From Elysia crispata (Eukaryota > Mollusca > Gastropoda > Plakobranchidae), in assembly GCA_033675545.1 (NCBI GenBank), contig JAWDGP010006541.1:132001-196000 (forward strand): a stretch of 64,000 bases of DNA. Reading direction: 5' to 3'. Positions 34,719 to 46,475 of this stretch are shown piece by piece. Below the pieces are notes generated by a model. It was not told where the DNA came from, made no database searches, and saw only the letters and a list, made by a program, of their open reading frames with translations. The first letter of the stretch is position 1, and the number at the start of each line of letters is the position of its first letter. Made by a program: the position numbers and the translations under genes.

Positions 34719-35374
34719 CTGTGATATATATTTATTTTATCCTGTACATTTATTTATTTATTCAACCATTGCGCCTGATTAACTTATTTATATATATATA
34801 TCGCACCTGACTTATTAATTTATTCATTAAAAAATCGCGACTGTGATAAGATATTATTATTTATTTTCACACCATCCTGAAAAGGATGCATACCATTCGA
34901 AAATTGTAAGCAGGAAACTCTCAACACAAACATCCTGTAAATCTGTGCCAAATAACGGAGTATAATTACACCCCAAGTACTGTTTACTGGAATAACTCAG
35001 AAACTTTTTGTGTCAACAGCCTAATTTTTGGTGAGTTTAATGTTGAATATGTTGTCTATTACACATCTAAATTTCTAAAACTTTCATCGGCAGGTTTTGT
35101 TATAATTGCAAGATTTAATTATCAATTTCGTCCTTAACTCTGTAGAAAAAGTGCCCTGTTTACGGGTAATCTATAATAAAACTATACATCTCAGTTCTGT
35201 AGTTTTTTGTTCCTACAACACAGCTGCTTCTCTTCTTTAATATATAAATATTTCATTTAGGTACAAGTTAAGTTGGCAGGATAGGAAATAAAAAAAGATT
35301 ATCATTAACTTTTAACTAATACGCGAGTTGAGAGAGCAAGACTTTAGGCTCTGCTTTGACCCGGTCATCACCCG

Positions 35375-35390
35375 AGGTCAAGCTAGGTCA
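35375..35390 (+). promoter_or_regulatory. AGGTCA direct repeat, 4-bp spacing, right subterminal
   Basis: AGGTCA-AGCT-AGGTCA is a perfect DR4, the layout bound by several RXR heterodimers in animals. It lies 57 bp inside the right end. Because the left arm has the same half-site, a transposase-binding role is an alternative. Confidence 0.4.
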
Positions 35391-35420
35391 AGAGGGCTCA
35401 GGTTACAAGAGGCAGTGCAG

Positions 35421-35447
35421 CTAAAGTATCATGGCTGAGACGCCGTG
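35421..35447 (-). repeat. Right transposon end: CACGGCG, 12-bp spacer, TACTTTAG
   Basis: On the minus strand: heptamer at 35,447-35,441, spacer 35,440-35,429 (12 bp), octamer 35,428-35,421. The TTAA duplication follows at 35,448-35,451. Confidence 0.7.
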
Positions 35448-35900
35448 TTAAATATATCAAATGTAAGCCGCCGTCGGGCAGAGCAAGGCAAAAGGACAGG
35501 GTCCTAACAAAACAGCTGTCAGTGCTCCATTTTTCTTGTTAAGACACAGGTAAGCTGAGTAACAATTAGATGGAATAAAAGCAATCTTCAACAAAACTGA
35601 TGGTAATTTAAATGAAAAAAAAGGCCAAATAGCAAAGATAAAAAAATCAAACTAAGAAACGTATTAACATGGAACAGGTGTTTTATAAATAATCAGGATA
35701 ATATGTAAAACATCAGGTACCGTGAATTCAGCAATTTATTATGATTACAATGAATGTGTGTTGAGATTCATGAACACACATATTATTGTAGATTTGTTTC
35801 ATAGCAAAATAAATAAAACTATTCCGGATTTAGAGTAAAAAAATGGACCAGACAGCCATCTGAACATCTGGATGGAATCAAATTTTTAACATATTTTGCA
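35448..35900. repeat. Right part of the interrupted SINE copy and flank
   Basis: ATATCAAATGTAAGCCGCCG continues the SINE copy cut at 33,364; compare ATCAAACATAAGCCACCGTC at 45,792. Beyond about 35,560 the sequence is AT-rich without recognisable features. Confidence 0.6.
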
Positions 35901-36059
35901 AACAGGCTCAACAAATGACACGAAGCAAACAATTTGAAGTTCAGTATACATTATTCTAAAGAGAGATGTTACTTTTATACCATTTAAAATGTTTTGCAAA
36001 TCTTAGGTCTCTATACATTCAAAATAGCAACATCAGACCAAGTTTGACTGGTTTTGTTT

Positions 36060-36340
36060 ATTTGTTGATTGATAAGGCATGGCACACCCACAACATGGTT
36101 TGAGATTTTTTTCTGCATATTAAACATAAGCCACCATCAGGCAGGGTGAAACTGAAAAGATGAGGCTCTTAACTCACCTGCCAATGGTATGGGGCTCGAA
36201 ACCATGAAAAAGGTTCCTGTATTTCCTAAAGAATATCAGAGTAAATTAATACTAGTTTGAACAAAGCAAATAGAACTATAATTCTTGTCACCATTGGGTG
36301 ATAATTAGCGTCCTCTAGCGCACTGAAGTCACAGCTAGTT
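36060..36340 (-). repeat. tRNA-derived SINE family R copy
   Basis: CATATTAAACATAAGCCACC, AGGCAGGGTGAAACTGAAAA, then TGGTATGGGGCTCGAAACCATG. On the minus strand the last word is a B-box (GGTTTCGAGCC). The same order recurs at 45,780-45,960 and, less well, at 63,430-63,600. Confidence 0.6.
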
Positions 36341-37029
36341 TTGGTACATTATGCAAGATGAGACCCTAAGCTCATCCCCACAAAAAACGTGCGTTTTACT
36401 TTCTTGTATGACATATGCTTTCAACAAGGCCATCATCTCAGGCCTGTTTTCAAATCAAACTTAAGCCCCCGTTAAGAAAGGCTGAACTAGAAGACGAGGC
36501 CCTCAACTTAACTTGCATATCAATACTGTGGTAGTCAGACTTGCAAATTCTAATCATACACTCTTACCCTACAGCCATCTACCCACTTTCAAAATTTAAT
36601 TGATGTAAGTAAATTCAGACCAAATAACAAAAATGATACTGGACTTGGACAGATTATGGCACCCAGGTTTTATTTATAGCCATTTTAATGACAAAAACAC
36701 CATTTATATTGAAACAATTTTAGACCCTAACTTAAACGCAATTTTCAAACGTTGGAATCTATTGAATTTAAAACATGGATTACAAAAGCTATGTATTTTG
36801 ATCAGAAAACTTCTTTGAGAAAAATTATATCATTAAAAATACATCAGTAGATTTCAACAAAACGTTTGATATAAACCCAGAAGAATATTTCACAATAGGA
36901 GGGATGGCACTAGTTTAAAATGACATGCAAAATTAAACGATGTATATAGGAATAAAACTCAATGCTTATTTGTTTGATGTTTGATTTATATCCTACACAC
37001 CACGCTGAAAACAAGCTTCTTTAGCATAT

Positions 37030-37145
37030 CAATAAAAGCCCCAGCTAAGCAGGATGGAAATGAGAAGATCAGAGTCTGTCACCCAGTTTTGTAGGACTTG
37101 AACCCACGATATAACATCCAATGAATACCTCTGACTACACGAATA
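37030..37145 (-). repeat. tRNA-derived SINE family R copy with clear B box
   Basis: On the minus strand CGTGTAGTCAGAGGTATTC (A-box-like) is followed by TCGTGGGTTCAAGTCCTAC (B box, near 37,087-37,105). The downstream body GACAGACTCTGATCTTCTC is shared with other family copies. Confidence 0.65.
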
Positions 37146-38094
37146 ATATACGGTATATCAAAAGATTAACAATACAAAACAATAATTTTATTTTGCGATA
37201 ATGCATATTCTTTAAAAAAAAGGGTTGGCGAAAATTTGATCCAGTAACTTTTATATGACCCTTGTGCAAAAACGGTCATTGAGTTTAGAAATTATCGCTT
37301 TGAAAAATATGAACCAATGGAGTCAAAAGCTTGGAACCGTATTGAAATATATAGACTTTTACGTCACTGTTGGCATCATCAAGGAGGTAATATCCCACCC
37401 ACTTCACCCCAATTTTTCCCTTATTCCCATAAAATCTCCTCCCAAAACCACATATCTGCCCGATAGATCCCATCGTTCCTTCAGCATGACCCCTTCTTTG
37501 TTTGATTTATTAGAAGAACAGAAATTGACTTTTACTGTGGAAGGATCAAAACTTGCATCTCAGATAAAATGAAGTGTGCTAAAAGAGGAATGCCAAAGAA
37601 GCATCAGCTCCTACCGATTTATTTTAAGTGGTATATTGGTGTGACCTTTATGATTTCTCTTTTTGGCAACTTTAACATTATTTGTCACATATTAGTATAG
37701 ATGGATATTTAATCAGTACGATTAATGATTCAGATTTTGTGTGATTGTACAAGGGTAAATTCTGGTGTAAAAAGTAACTCATAGAAGCTATTAAAGTTTT
37801 GTACCGGTTGGGATGTCAAAAAACACCCACACACACACAAGACAATGGCGAAATATTTCAACCCACGCTTTAGTTTCGCTACAGAAAATTTCATAATTAC
37901 ATTCTTCTCGGATGGCAGTGCGAGATATGAATCCTAACAGATGGAAACAGATTCTCCGCTTGCTTGCTTGTTTGATTTAGCCCATCCACAACACCGTGAT
38001 CTATGGCCTTGTTTCATATCAACCTTAAGTCCACACAAGGGTAGTGGCAATGAAGTGACGAGATCTAAAACTTAAGCTACCGACAGTATAGATT

Positions 38095-38215
38095 TTGCTC
38101 CTGAGCCCCCGTTGAGTAGTTCTGAGGCAAACAGTTTGGCCTACCCCTAGATGGCAAAATTGGACCTCCGTTAGGCACTGTATAGTCAAAGAGGTTGGCC
38201 CTCCAATGTCCTTTG
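38095..38215. repeat. SINE-like minisatellite patch
   Basis: Short run of words like GAGCCCCCGTTGAGTAG, CTACCCCTAGATGGCAAAATTG and GACCTCCGTTAGGCACTGTA, the same motif set as the larger arrays at 42,960, 52,850 and 60,080. Confidence 0.6.
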
Positions 38216-39094
38216 CTTTACAAAGCCGATGGCAGAATATTTCAACTGATGCTTAATTTATTGGTTTCAACTTTTGCCATAGAACATTTTTTACATTAAT
38301 TCAACCAGCCACCAAATATAGCCTTTTTCTGATTTTCAACAGCCGGACTTTACATTTGGATCTTCAAAAAAGATTAATTTCACCGAAACTCAATTCAGAC
38401 ATGAAATGGTCTTTGGAGAATGGTCATCAATATAAATTAAAATTCTAATTGAAGATCAGTGCAATTTAGAAATATTTTAAGTACTCTTTGATATAAATAT
38501 TTAAGTGAAAATGCCACCAAAGTATAGGCCTAAATCAAATTCTGTGAATTTTCCAATCAAGCTTTAACACGCAAGCAGAGAAATCAGAAAAAAGAGGGTA
38601 TTTGCTTAGGCAATAAGTTGATTTAATATGTATGCAGTGTGGAACAGTTGAGATAAAAAGTGTGTAGACTATTAAGTATTCCGAAATTATTCAACAATTT
38701 GTCAGTCACAGAGTATGATGGTCTAATACATAGTCGCAAACACAAAATTATATCTTTCCGATGTACCAGGGAGTACGCATTAAACACAAGGAATCCCTCC
38801 CCCCCCCTCCACAAAGTGACTCCCGGCAAAACACAGCTTAACAGATACTTCAAACCTCTGTTCAATATGTGTAAACTGATCAAAAATCTACTAATATAAT
38901 AAAATTTCTGATGAGACATGAGATGAAAAAAGAACTTAAGAATTTTCTTTGGAAAGAATCAACATGTCAAGCTCATCAATTTGTTCATATCTTCATCAAA
39001 ACGCCCTTATCATACTTGTGTTCGACCCAGAAAATTACCTCTAAACTAGCAACAAGGTAAATGTGTTCTTTGATTAGCGTCAAGTTCCTCAGGT

Positions 39095-39245
39095 GGCTCA
39101 AAGAATTTTACATGGAGATGGTTGCTTTCCTTCACGCCACAAATGGAGCTGATAAGGTCAGATCAAATAATCACTCATCCGGGAATAGAACCATGACCTA
39201 TTTATTGTGTAAATCAAATGTGTTACCAATTGCGCTATATGATGC
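39095..39245 (-). repeat. tRNA-derived SINE present in all three segmental units
   Basis: On the minus strand TAGCGCAATTGGTAACAC is an excellent A box, followed by CATGGTTCTATTCCCGG as a weakened B box. Matching copies at 48,620-48,710 and 56,560-56,715 occupy the same place in units 2 and 3, so this SINE inserted before the unit duplicated. Confidence 0.7.
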
Positions 39246-42200
39246 CTTAAACATGCTAAAAATATAGTATCGTTAGTCCCACAGATTGCACCCACTGAGA
39301 AAGTCATGAGGGATCCCACTGTACCATTGATAACATCCACAGAACCCCCTTTAAAGAGCAGACCTGATGGAGGCAACAATGATCGACATGATAGTTGAGA
39401 AAAGTAACGCAAAACTGACATCCAAAAAGAGAGAGGCAGACAAAAATCTAGAATTTCAAAATTTTTTTGCCTTGGTCAGATCTTGGTTTTTCTACTGCTA
39501 CATGAAAGTCCTTAACTGTTTGAAATAAAAAAAAATGAAAAGGAAAGGAACTCTGGAAAAAAAACGTAGATAAAATATCGATCAGAAAAAAAAAAGGACG
39601 TACAAAGTGACAAATCATTCTACTTTCTGACAGAGTAGGAAAATCACGTTGAAACCGAAACTTGAAATTAGGACAATAATGTGGCCGATGAGCTCCACCC
39701 AAACCACTTTGGGTGAAAAGCTAGTAAACTGAAACTGATGTTTTGGAAAATTATAATAGTAACTTAATGCCTTTTCTACTTTCCTGGCCATCGTATCTCT
39801 CTCTCTCTCCAATTTCCCCCTCCTTTTCTCTCACTCATTCATGCATCCAGCCTTCAACTAATACACCATTTGAAATAGTGGAATCATATCTTGCTTTTAA
39901 CTCATGATTAAAGAAAACTTTTGCTTTCTAATGAGCGCATCTCACAGATTCACTATTGTATCAGCATAAGTTGACATGCAGTTTAGTAGCATGCAGGTTA
40001 GTAACGTGCTGTTAGCATGCGCCAAAAAAAAAAAAAGAACAAAAATAGCAATGCCAATACAATGGTGAAACTTAACAGATGAGCACATTTTGTCTAGAGT
40101 TTTTAATTTTATAGTCTCTGACTTAAAAGGCATGAATGTGTCAAAAAAAGAAAACTAAGTTTATAAAGTAAACATTTGTTTCAAATCTTAGGTGTAAAGG
40201 TATCAAGCATGTAGCCTTTTTCTAAATAGTTCTAGGTGAAGGCTTCCCCTGACCTCCCCCCCCCCCCATACACACACACAAACTGCTCAAATAATATCCC
40301 ACACAGCATCAGTTTCAAAACACCAGTTTATGGAGAAAACATGGGAGAACCATAGATCACCAAGTTACACAAACTGGGAAGTTCCAAAGTTGCAAAAATG
40401 ATGCTCAACAGACCAGCTGAAATTTGAAAAATTCATCTCTAAAAATCAAGACAAAGAAAAACAAGTTTCGATTTGTTATTAAGGAGGTTTAAAAATAGAA
40501 CTGATATGAAGAAAATTTTTTGACAGAATAGAAAAACTTAAAAGCCTGTGTCAAAAGATAAGACCTCACTTGCATAGGCCTATGCACACATTCAAGGAAA
40601 AGGCAGATAATTGAATTAAAAAATGTAAAAAGATATGATACACAAAGCTGTTGTGCCTTGCCCCAAAGAAAAAATTAAGTCCATAAACCTATAACGCAAT
40701 CATATCTTTAAATTCTCTAGGAAACTATGTATTGACATCCCTCCGCTGATTAAAAAAAAAAACTATACATAACAAATCGGGAAAAAACAATCAATAAATG
40801 TTTTCAAACATAAAAAATGCCTCTTCCAAGCAAATATTACTAGAAATTTCATTATGGCCATCTTAATGCGCTGCATCAATTAAAAGAACATAAAACTACA
40901 ACTGGTATCATACTTACATGAGCAATATTATCATTATTTATAATACTCTCTCTCTCTGTCCCAAACAAATGTAGCAAAACTATTCATATAATTAAAATAA
41001 GCCGTGTAAAAAATGAAAACAAGAAACGGCACATTGCATTCAGAAAGGAGGCAGACAGGCAAATGGCTGTATTGACTTACAGTTAAACACAGCCATGAGA
41101 AGATAAAGATAGACAGAGATAATAATAAAAAAAAGATGTTTTCTTGAACATTGTGCAACGATTTTGAGAAGGACGAGACAATATACTATATTGTATGGAT
41201 TTGATGGAAATCACAGAAGATTGAAGAGCAGGCGGTAAATTAGTTACAGGCTGTACTGATGATAAAATCTTCGATGTCAGAAACAGCTCTTTTCAGGTAA
41301 AAGGCGGTAACTGTAGAGGTGCTTAATTAAAAGTGCTTGAGGACCAATAGAAAAAAATAATAATCTTGTTCCTTTGGATGTATGAGCAGGTTTTACATGC
41401 CCAGCAGGTGCACAAAAATTAAACGGGTTGATCCCGTGCATTATCTGCATATCAAACTGCAGCCCCCCATGGGCATAGAAAGAATAAAACTGAGGCCTAA
41501 AACTCGCCCAACTACAGTTTGGGGGTTAGCAAGCAAAAAATGTCCTGGTGGGTATGACTGTAAGCCCCAATACACAAGTGCTCTTCTTTAGTTAAGAATG
41601 TACATAATTTCCTATGTCAATTTAATTATCAACAGAAAAATTGATGTCGTATCTTTCCTGACACCTTACAGCAATTCTTTTAGTCAAGAAATATTTAAAA
41701 TATAGTCAGTGGAACGAGTAGCATTCCTGATCAAAGCACAAATCTGAAGTTCCAATAATCATAATGACAGACATTGTGGTGTGTATTTGGGTAGAACATG
41801 TCTGAGGTGGGATGAATCATTCCTAAAAAAAAAGAAATAATAGGTTATAGGTTTAATCTTCTACGGACACATATCTCCATGAGGAAGTGACTATCACGCA
41901 GATGACTATTATAAGTGAAATAGAACATCATCTAGTCAGATTTTTCTTCCATGTTTGAATATTTGTCTATTCATGTGTGGGAGTATAAGAGGATGCTCCA
42001 TCATAAGTTTTAGATTATGCAGTGCTCTGCTGTAGTTTTTTTCCCATATGTTTAAGTCTTAGCAAGTGTTCATCAATAGAGATGCTACAATGCAACCCAT
42101 ATGTCAGGTTATAACATAGTACCAGCAGCTGTTGAAAGTTTTCATTTTTGTTAACGAAAAATTGTCTCAAATCCACTTCTTTCTCAAAGAGTCGCAAAGA

Positions 42201-42959
42201 ATGTAAGAAAGGTGTTCCAATTTAGCATCTAAATGTACCTTGATGTAGGTTAAAAGTTGATTTTGAAATATTAAAACATCCATTTTTTTTTTATCCCAAC
42301 AAGCTAAATACTGTTAAAAAAAAAAGGGACAAAATTTGGTTGCTTAACAAGATCTGATTATTTAAAATTTTCTGGAAGTTTTTTGTTGATTGAAGTGAAA
42401 ACAAAGCTATGCGAAGTGAATGGAAGTTTTACAGAAGTTTAATGTTACGCAATTCTTGTTTTTATTCCCGTTCCCCTCCTCCCCCCCCCCTCCCGCTCTT
42501 AAACACACTTTTGCAGAGAGAAAATCAAAATATTACTAATAATGGGGCAAATTTAGTTCAACCACCATCAAGACTATCACCTACTTCAGTACACATTCCG
42601 ATTATTCCATAGTGATAAATAAAACATGTTATTCAAACCAAAATCCAAATAAGAGAGCAGAGCTTTCACCGATTATCCAGTAGTTTCAAGCTTTTGGCTC
42701 ATTGTCAATCAAGGATAATTGAAGTTCCCTGAGATTTCACACGAGTTTCAGTTATTGCAGGCTCACAAAAAGAGGTTAGTTTATCTTTTCTTCATATGAA
42801 AAAAAAATGAGTCGCGAAGAGGCAATGCAGAGCTCAATCAATCGGTCTTCCTTTAGAATGGGAATTTGAGATCATATCGGTCTTTAAAGATCGAAGCAGA
42901 TTGACAGTTTGATAAAGCCCATCCTCAACACAAATCTATGACCTTCTTTCATTCATATT

Positions 42960-43360
42960 AAACTTAAGCCTGTGTCGAGGCAGGCTGAACTGAAGATATG
43001 AGGCCTAAAAGTCGTACTAATAGTATGAAGCTGGGCTCTGAGCCACTGTCAAGAAGTTAAGAGCTGGACAGATTAGCCTACGTCAAGAGTGACAAAATTG
43101 ACCCCATCAGGCATTACAAATGCTAAAAAATTACCTTTCTCTGGGGTTACAAAAGTAAGCCTTGATTGGCCAGTACAAAACTGAACAGATTAACCTCAGT
43201 AGGGCACTACAAAACTGAGCAGATTAATCTCATTTGGGCACTACAAAACTGAGCAGATTAGCTTCCCTTTAGGATGGCAAACATGAGCTTCCATCAGGCA
43301 GTATAAAGCAGAATAGAGAAGCCTCCGTCAGGCGAATCAATGCTGAGCAGACTGATCTAA
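42960..43360. repeat. Degenerate ~40/60-bp minisatellite, unit 1
   Basis: Repeated words GAGCAGATTAxC, TTTxGGATGGCAAA, GAGCxTCCATCAGGCAGTA and CACTACAAAACTGA alternate in ~40-bp and ~60-bp registers. Confidence 0.8.
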
Positions 43361-44636
43361 TTGTCCTGGACTATTCTATAAAGATTAATTAAACTGAAGA
43401 ATCCACGTCTGAACACGGCCTGTCCACTCGGAAAGATCCATACTGATTGCGACGTCATTCCATTTTGCAGCCTGATGGTGAGTGTTGGGGATCATTCCGT
43501 GAAAACTTGACAAAATCTACCCAGCATCACCTGAGGGGGAGAAAAAATTTTAAAACTCACTAAAGATTTATCGATTTACCGATTTATAAACTTATGGCTT
43601 TATGACAGCTGTTCTGCAACAAATTCATGCAGCATGTCCTCCAAAAGCAATTAGTTTTAGCCTCTCTGAGCGTTGCATCAACGTCAAGTCATTTATCCTT
43701 TAAGCAATGGAAAGACTCCAGATTGCAAATCGGAGACTGTCTGGTACAAACCCAAGATGTCAGCAGATACAAAATCTGTGTAAGTGCATGGACCAAGTTT
43801 CTGCCTGTTCTTAACAGTATTCACCACCAATTCTGCAAAAACTTGCTGGATTGGATAAATTGTCTTTGGGTTCAGGAGCTTGAAAAGTTTTTCTAAGTCC
43901 ATGATAGGACTTACTAAATTATATCATTTCTGAAAAACCTAGAGAAAATATATGATATTTCATATTTTATAAATGAAATACAATGTACCACTATAAAAAA
44001 AATTGAACTAAATTTAAAATAACAATATCTGTGCACTTGAAGCACTATCAAGCTTTATTAGAAAAAAAAAAATTTCGAAAAGAACTTCCATTTCTGTTAC
44101 AGATTACATTTGTTTGCTGTACATGTGTTATGACATGACTATTACTACCTGGAAAAAACAAAATGTTCCACACCTTCCAACTGTATCAGACACGTTAGAG
44201 GAAATGAATGGGAAGAGAGGGCTTTAACTCTTTTACTCCTTGCCAATTCATATAAGATGCTAAGCATAATTATTTTTATACCAATGCCCACTCTCTTGTT
44301 TTAATCTGGGTCTCTCCAGACTTATACTTACATTCCTGACAGAGATAGAATATAAGCAGAATTTCGAGCTTGCAGTACGTTGAGCTTTAGATCTAGCGTT
44401 TTAACTCACTCATTCCAAATACTTTCTTTCGAAAATTACCTAATTATTGTGTGAAGTAAAGCTTTCAGAGTTTGGGTTCGAACTAGCCAGGTGAATCCCT
44501 ACAGGTTCCGAGTTTCAGCAAGTTATGGTAAAAATGGGTGGAACTAAGCTTGATCTCATAGACTTAATTATGAAAAGCAGTCATAAAGATACATACAATG
44601 CAGAAAGAATATAAAAACAAAAGAGAGAAAGAGACA

Positions 44637-44660
44637 GTGTGTGTGTGTGTGTGTGTGTGA
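44637..44660. repeat. GT microsatellite
   Basis: An uninterrupted (GT)n run of about 22 bp. Confidence 0.9.
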
Positions 44661-45769
44661 CTTATTAGTACAAAAGAACACGGAGAGCTCAATAAAAAGG
44701 AAAGAGTAGGATTCCTTTAGGAGCTAAAAAGAGAAGAGAAAAAGAGAGCTAGAATAATACAGATACTAAGATAAGCAATGGATATAGAAAATAGTTAAAT
44801 AAAAAGAAAGACAAGAAAATAAAAAGGGAGGTGGAGAGAGAAAGTGAACATATAAACTTACTTTCGTCAGATCATCAAGAAATATGTCATGACCGCTCTC
44901 TCAAGTTATATCTTTGGTCTTCAGTCACGTGTCTCCGATTTAGCTGCTGATTTTCCAGATTACAAATTTCTAGCTGTCTGGTTATATGTTGCCTAAGATA
45001 AAATCCTGAATAGGAAAATAAAACAGACCCTCAAATCTAAAAAGAAGGGGAAGAATAAAGTTAATGTCCACTGAAGTGAACTAATATTTTTTTTAATTTT
45101 TAAAAGTTGACATCTAGTTTTTGATTTTTTAAAAAAAAACAATTTGTAACTAAATTTGTAAAAGTAAGTGATTTAGGTCCTAATTGGAGTTATTTAATCC
45201 AAACTGTGATCTCAGGTCTTTAACTATATCAAATCTCAGCTCAAACATGGCTGGGACTTGACCCACAAAGATGCTCCTGCAGATATCAGAGTTAATGCTC
45301 TATTCCCTTTTTGGTCAAATAATCATGATTCATATTAATTTATAAGCGATATTTAAATGTAATAATGGACTCAAGTCCCATAAGGTTTGAATTTTTTTAA
45401 CTTGCTACATCTGCATTTTACTTAAATCCAAATCATAACGATAAGATTTAGAGCATAATTAGATTATAATCTTTGTCTTTATCATATTTTGCACGTAGGT
45501 TTGAGGAATGACAGAGGAAACAATTTAAAGTTCGGTATTCAAAGTCTTTTAAGAATGAAAAATACTATTTTTTAAACATTTTGGATGTTTTTAAAATCTT
45601 AGGTCTTTAAAGAAATAGGATCATACCATAGATTATTAAGGCATTGATCTTGGAAATTGAGGTAAATTCACCGAAACCAACTTTGTATTTGGGGATCAAA
45701 ATAGCCATGTCGGACTAATAATAATTGGTTTTGTTTGCTTGTTGATTGATATATCTCCCTCAAAAAACG

Positions 45770-45965
45770 ATGACTTCATATCTATTTTGCATATCAAACA
45801 TAAGCCACCGTCAGGCAGGGTGGAACTGACAAGATGCGGCTCTACACTTACCTACCAACTGAAAATTATCAGAGTAAAATACTGGACTGGTTCTGAAAAA
45901 ACAAATAGGAAATTCTTGTCACCACTGAGTGATGATTAGTATCCTCTATAGTACTAGAGGCACTG
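45770..45965 (-). repeat. SINE family R copy, unit 2
   Basis: CATATCAAACATAAGCCACC, GTCAGGCAGGGTGGAACTGA and a B-box-depleted end. It pairs with the unit 1 copy at 36,060-36,340. Confidence 0.6.
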
Positions 45966-46304
45966 CAAGCCATGTTATTTTATGCAAGGTGAGCCCCCAA
46001 ACTCGCCAAAATTTACCCCAACAAAAGTTGTTTCTTGTACGATATATCCCTTCCACAGGGCCGTTAGTCCATAACCTACAGCTCAAAAAAGTTTAAAAAC
46101 TTTTTCATCTCTTAAATTTAGAACATAGAGTACAAAACTGATCAGTTTTCACCAGAATACTGCTTTGATCAAAATTATATCAATAAAACATCTTTTGTCA
46201 TTTTTTATTATAGGGCATTAAAGGATAATTTAACAATAACAACAAATTACAAAGCAAAAACTATTCAAAACCAGTTGTAAAAAATGATATAATAGAATTC
46301 AAGT

Positions 46305-46475
46305 CTGATTGATGTTTGGTATATCTCATACATACCAGGATGAACACAGGCTCCTTTTGTACATCAAGGAAAGCCCGACCAGTCAGAGCTGATAAGATGA
46401 GGGCTCATCTATCGACAGTGTGGGGCTCAAACCCGCAATGTATGCCTCTGAATACACAAATAAAATATATCAAGA
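46305..46475 (-). repeat. SINE family R copy, unit 2 (second)
   Basis: It pairs with the unit 1 copy at 37,030-37,145. On the minus strand GCGGGTTTGAGCCCCACAC is the B-box region. Confidence 0.6.

Larger units (their letters stand above)
33365..35447 (+). mobile_element. N-RAG-TP-like DNA transposon (RAG1 N-terminus-like), decayed
   Basis: This is a 2,083-bp element. Both ends read CACGGCGT in inverted orientation, giving a 12-bp perfect inverted repeat if the flanking TTAA is included. Both ends then share TACTTTAG, after a 23-bp spacer at the left end and a 12-bp spacer at the right. Inside are two plus-strand ORFs (33,893-34,207 and 34,191-34,718) resembling the zinc region of the RAG1 N-terminus and a C-terminal block I associate with N-RAG-type proteins. 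No RAG1-core or Transib-like catalytic region is present, so this copy could not move by itself. Known background: N-RAG-TP from Aplysia was described as encoding a protein like the RAG1 N-terminus, flanked by inverted repeats like recombination signals, and was related to Chapaev and Transib. The family assignment is from motif recognition and could not be tested by search. Confidence 0.72.
35900..45500. repeat. Segmental repeat unit 1 (~9.6 kb)
   Basis: First of three collinear diverged units. Landmarks in order: CTTAGGTCTxTA (36,004), AAAGCTTGGAACCG (37,327), SINE (39,100-39,245), GCCAATACAATGGTGAAAC (40,051), AGTTACACAAACTG (40,363), TTAATTAA (41,323), SINE (about 41,410-41,530), minisatellite (42,960-43,360), GCATCACCTGAG (43,525), and a TATAAGCAGAATTTCGAGCT block (44,350). 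No gene was found. Confidence 0.8.

Noticed and set aside
33361..35451. piggyBac element because of the TTAA flanks
   Set aside because: The ends read CACGGCG rather than the CCC/GGG-type piggyBac ends, and the encoded motifs are RAG1-N-like. No DDD transposase is present.
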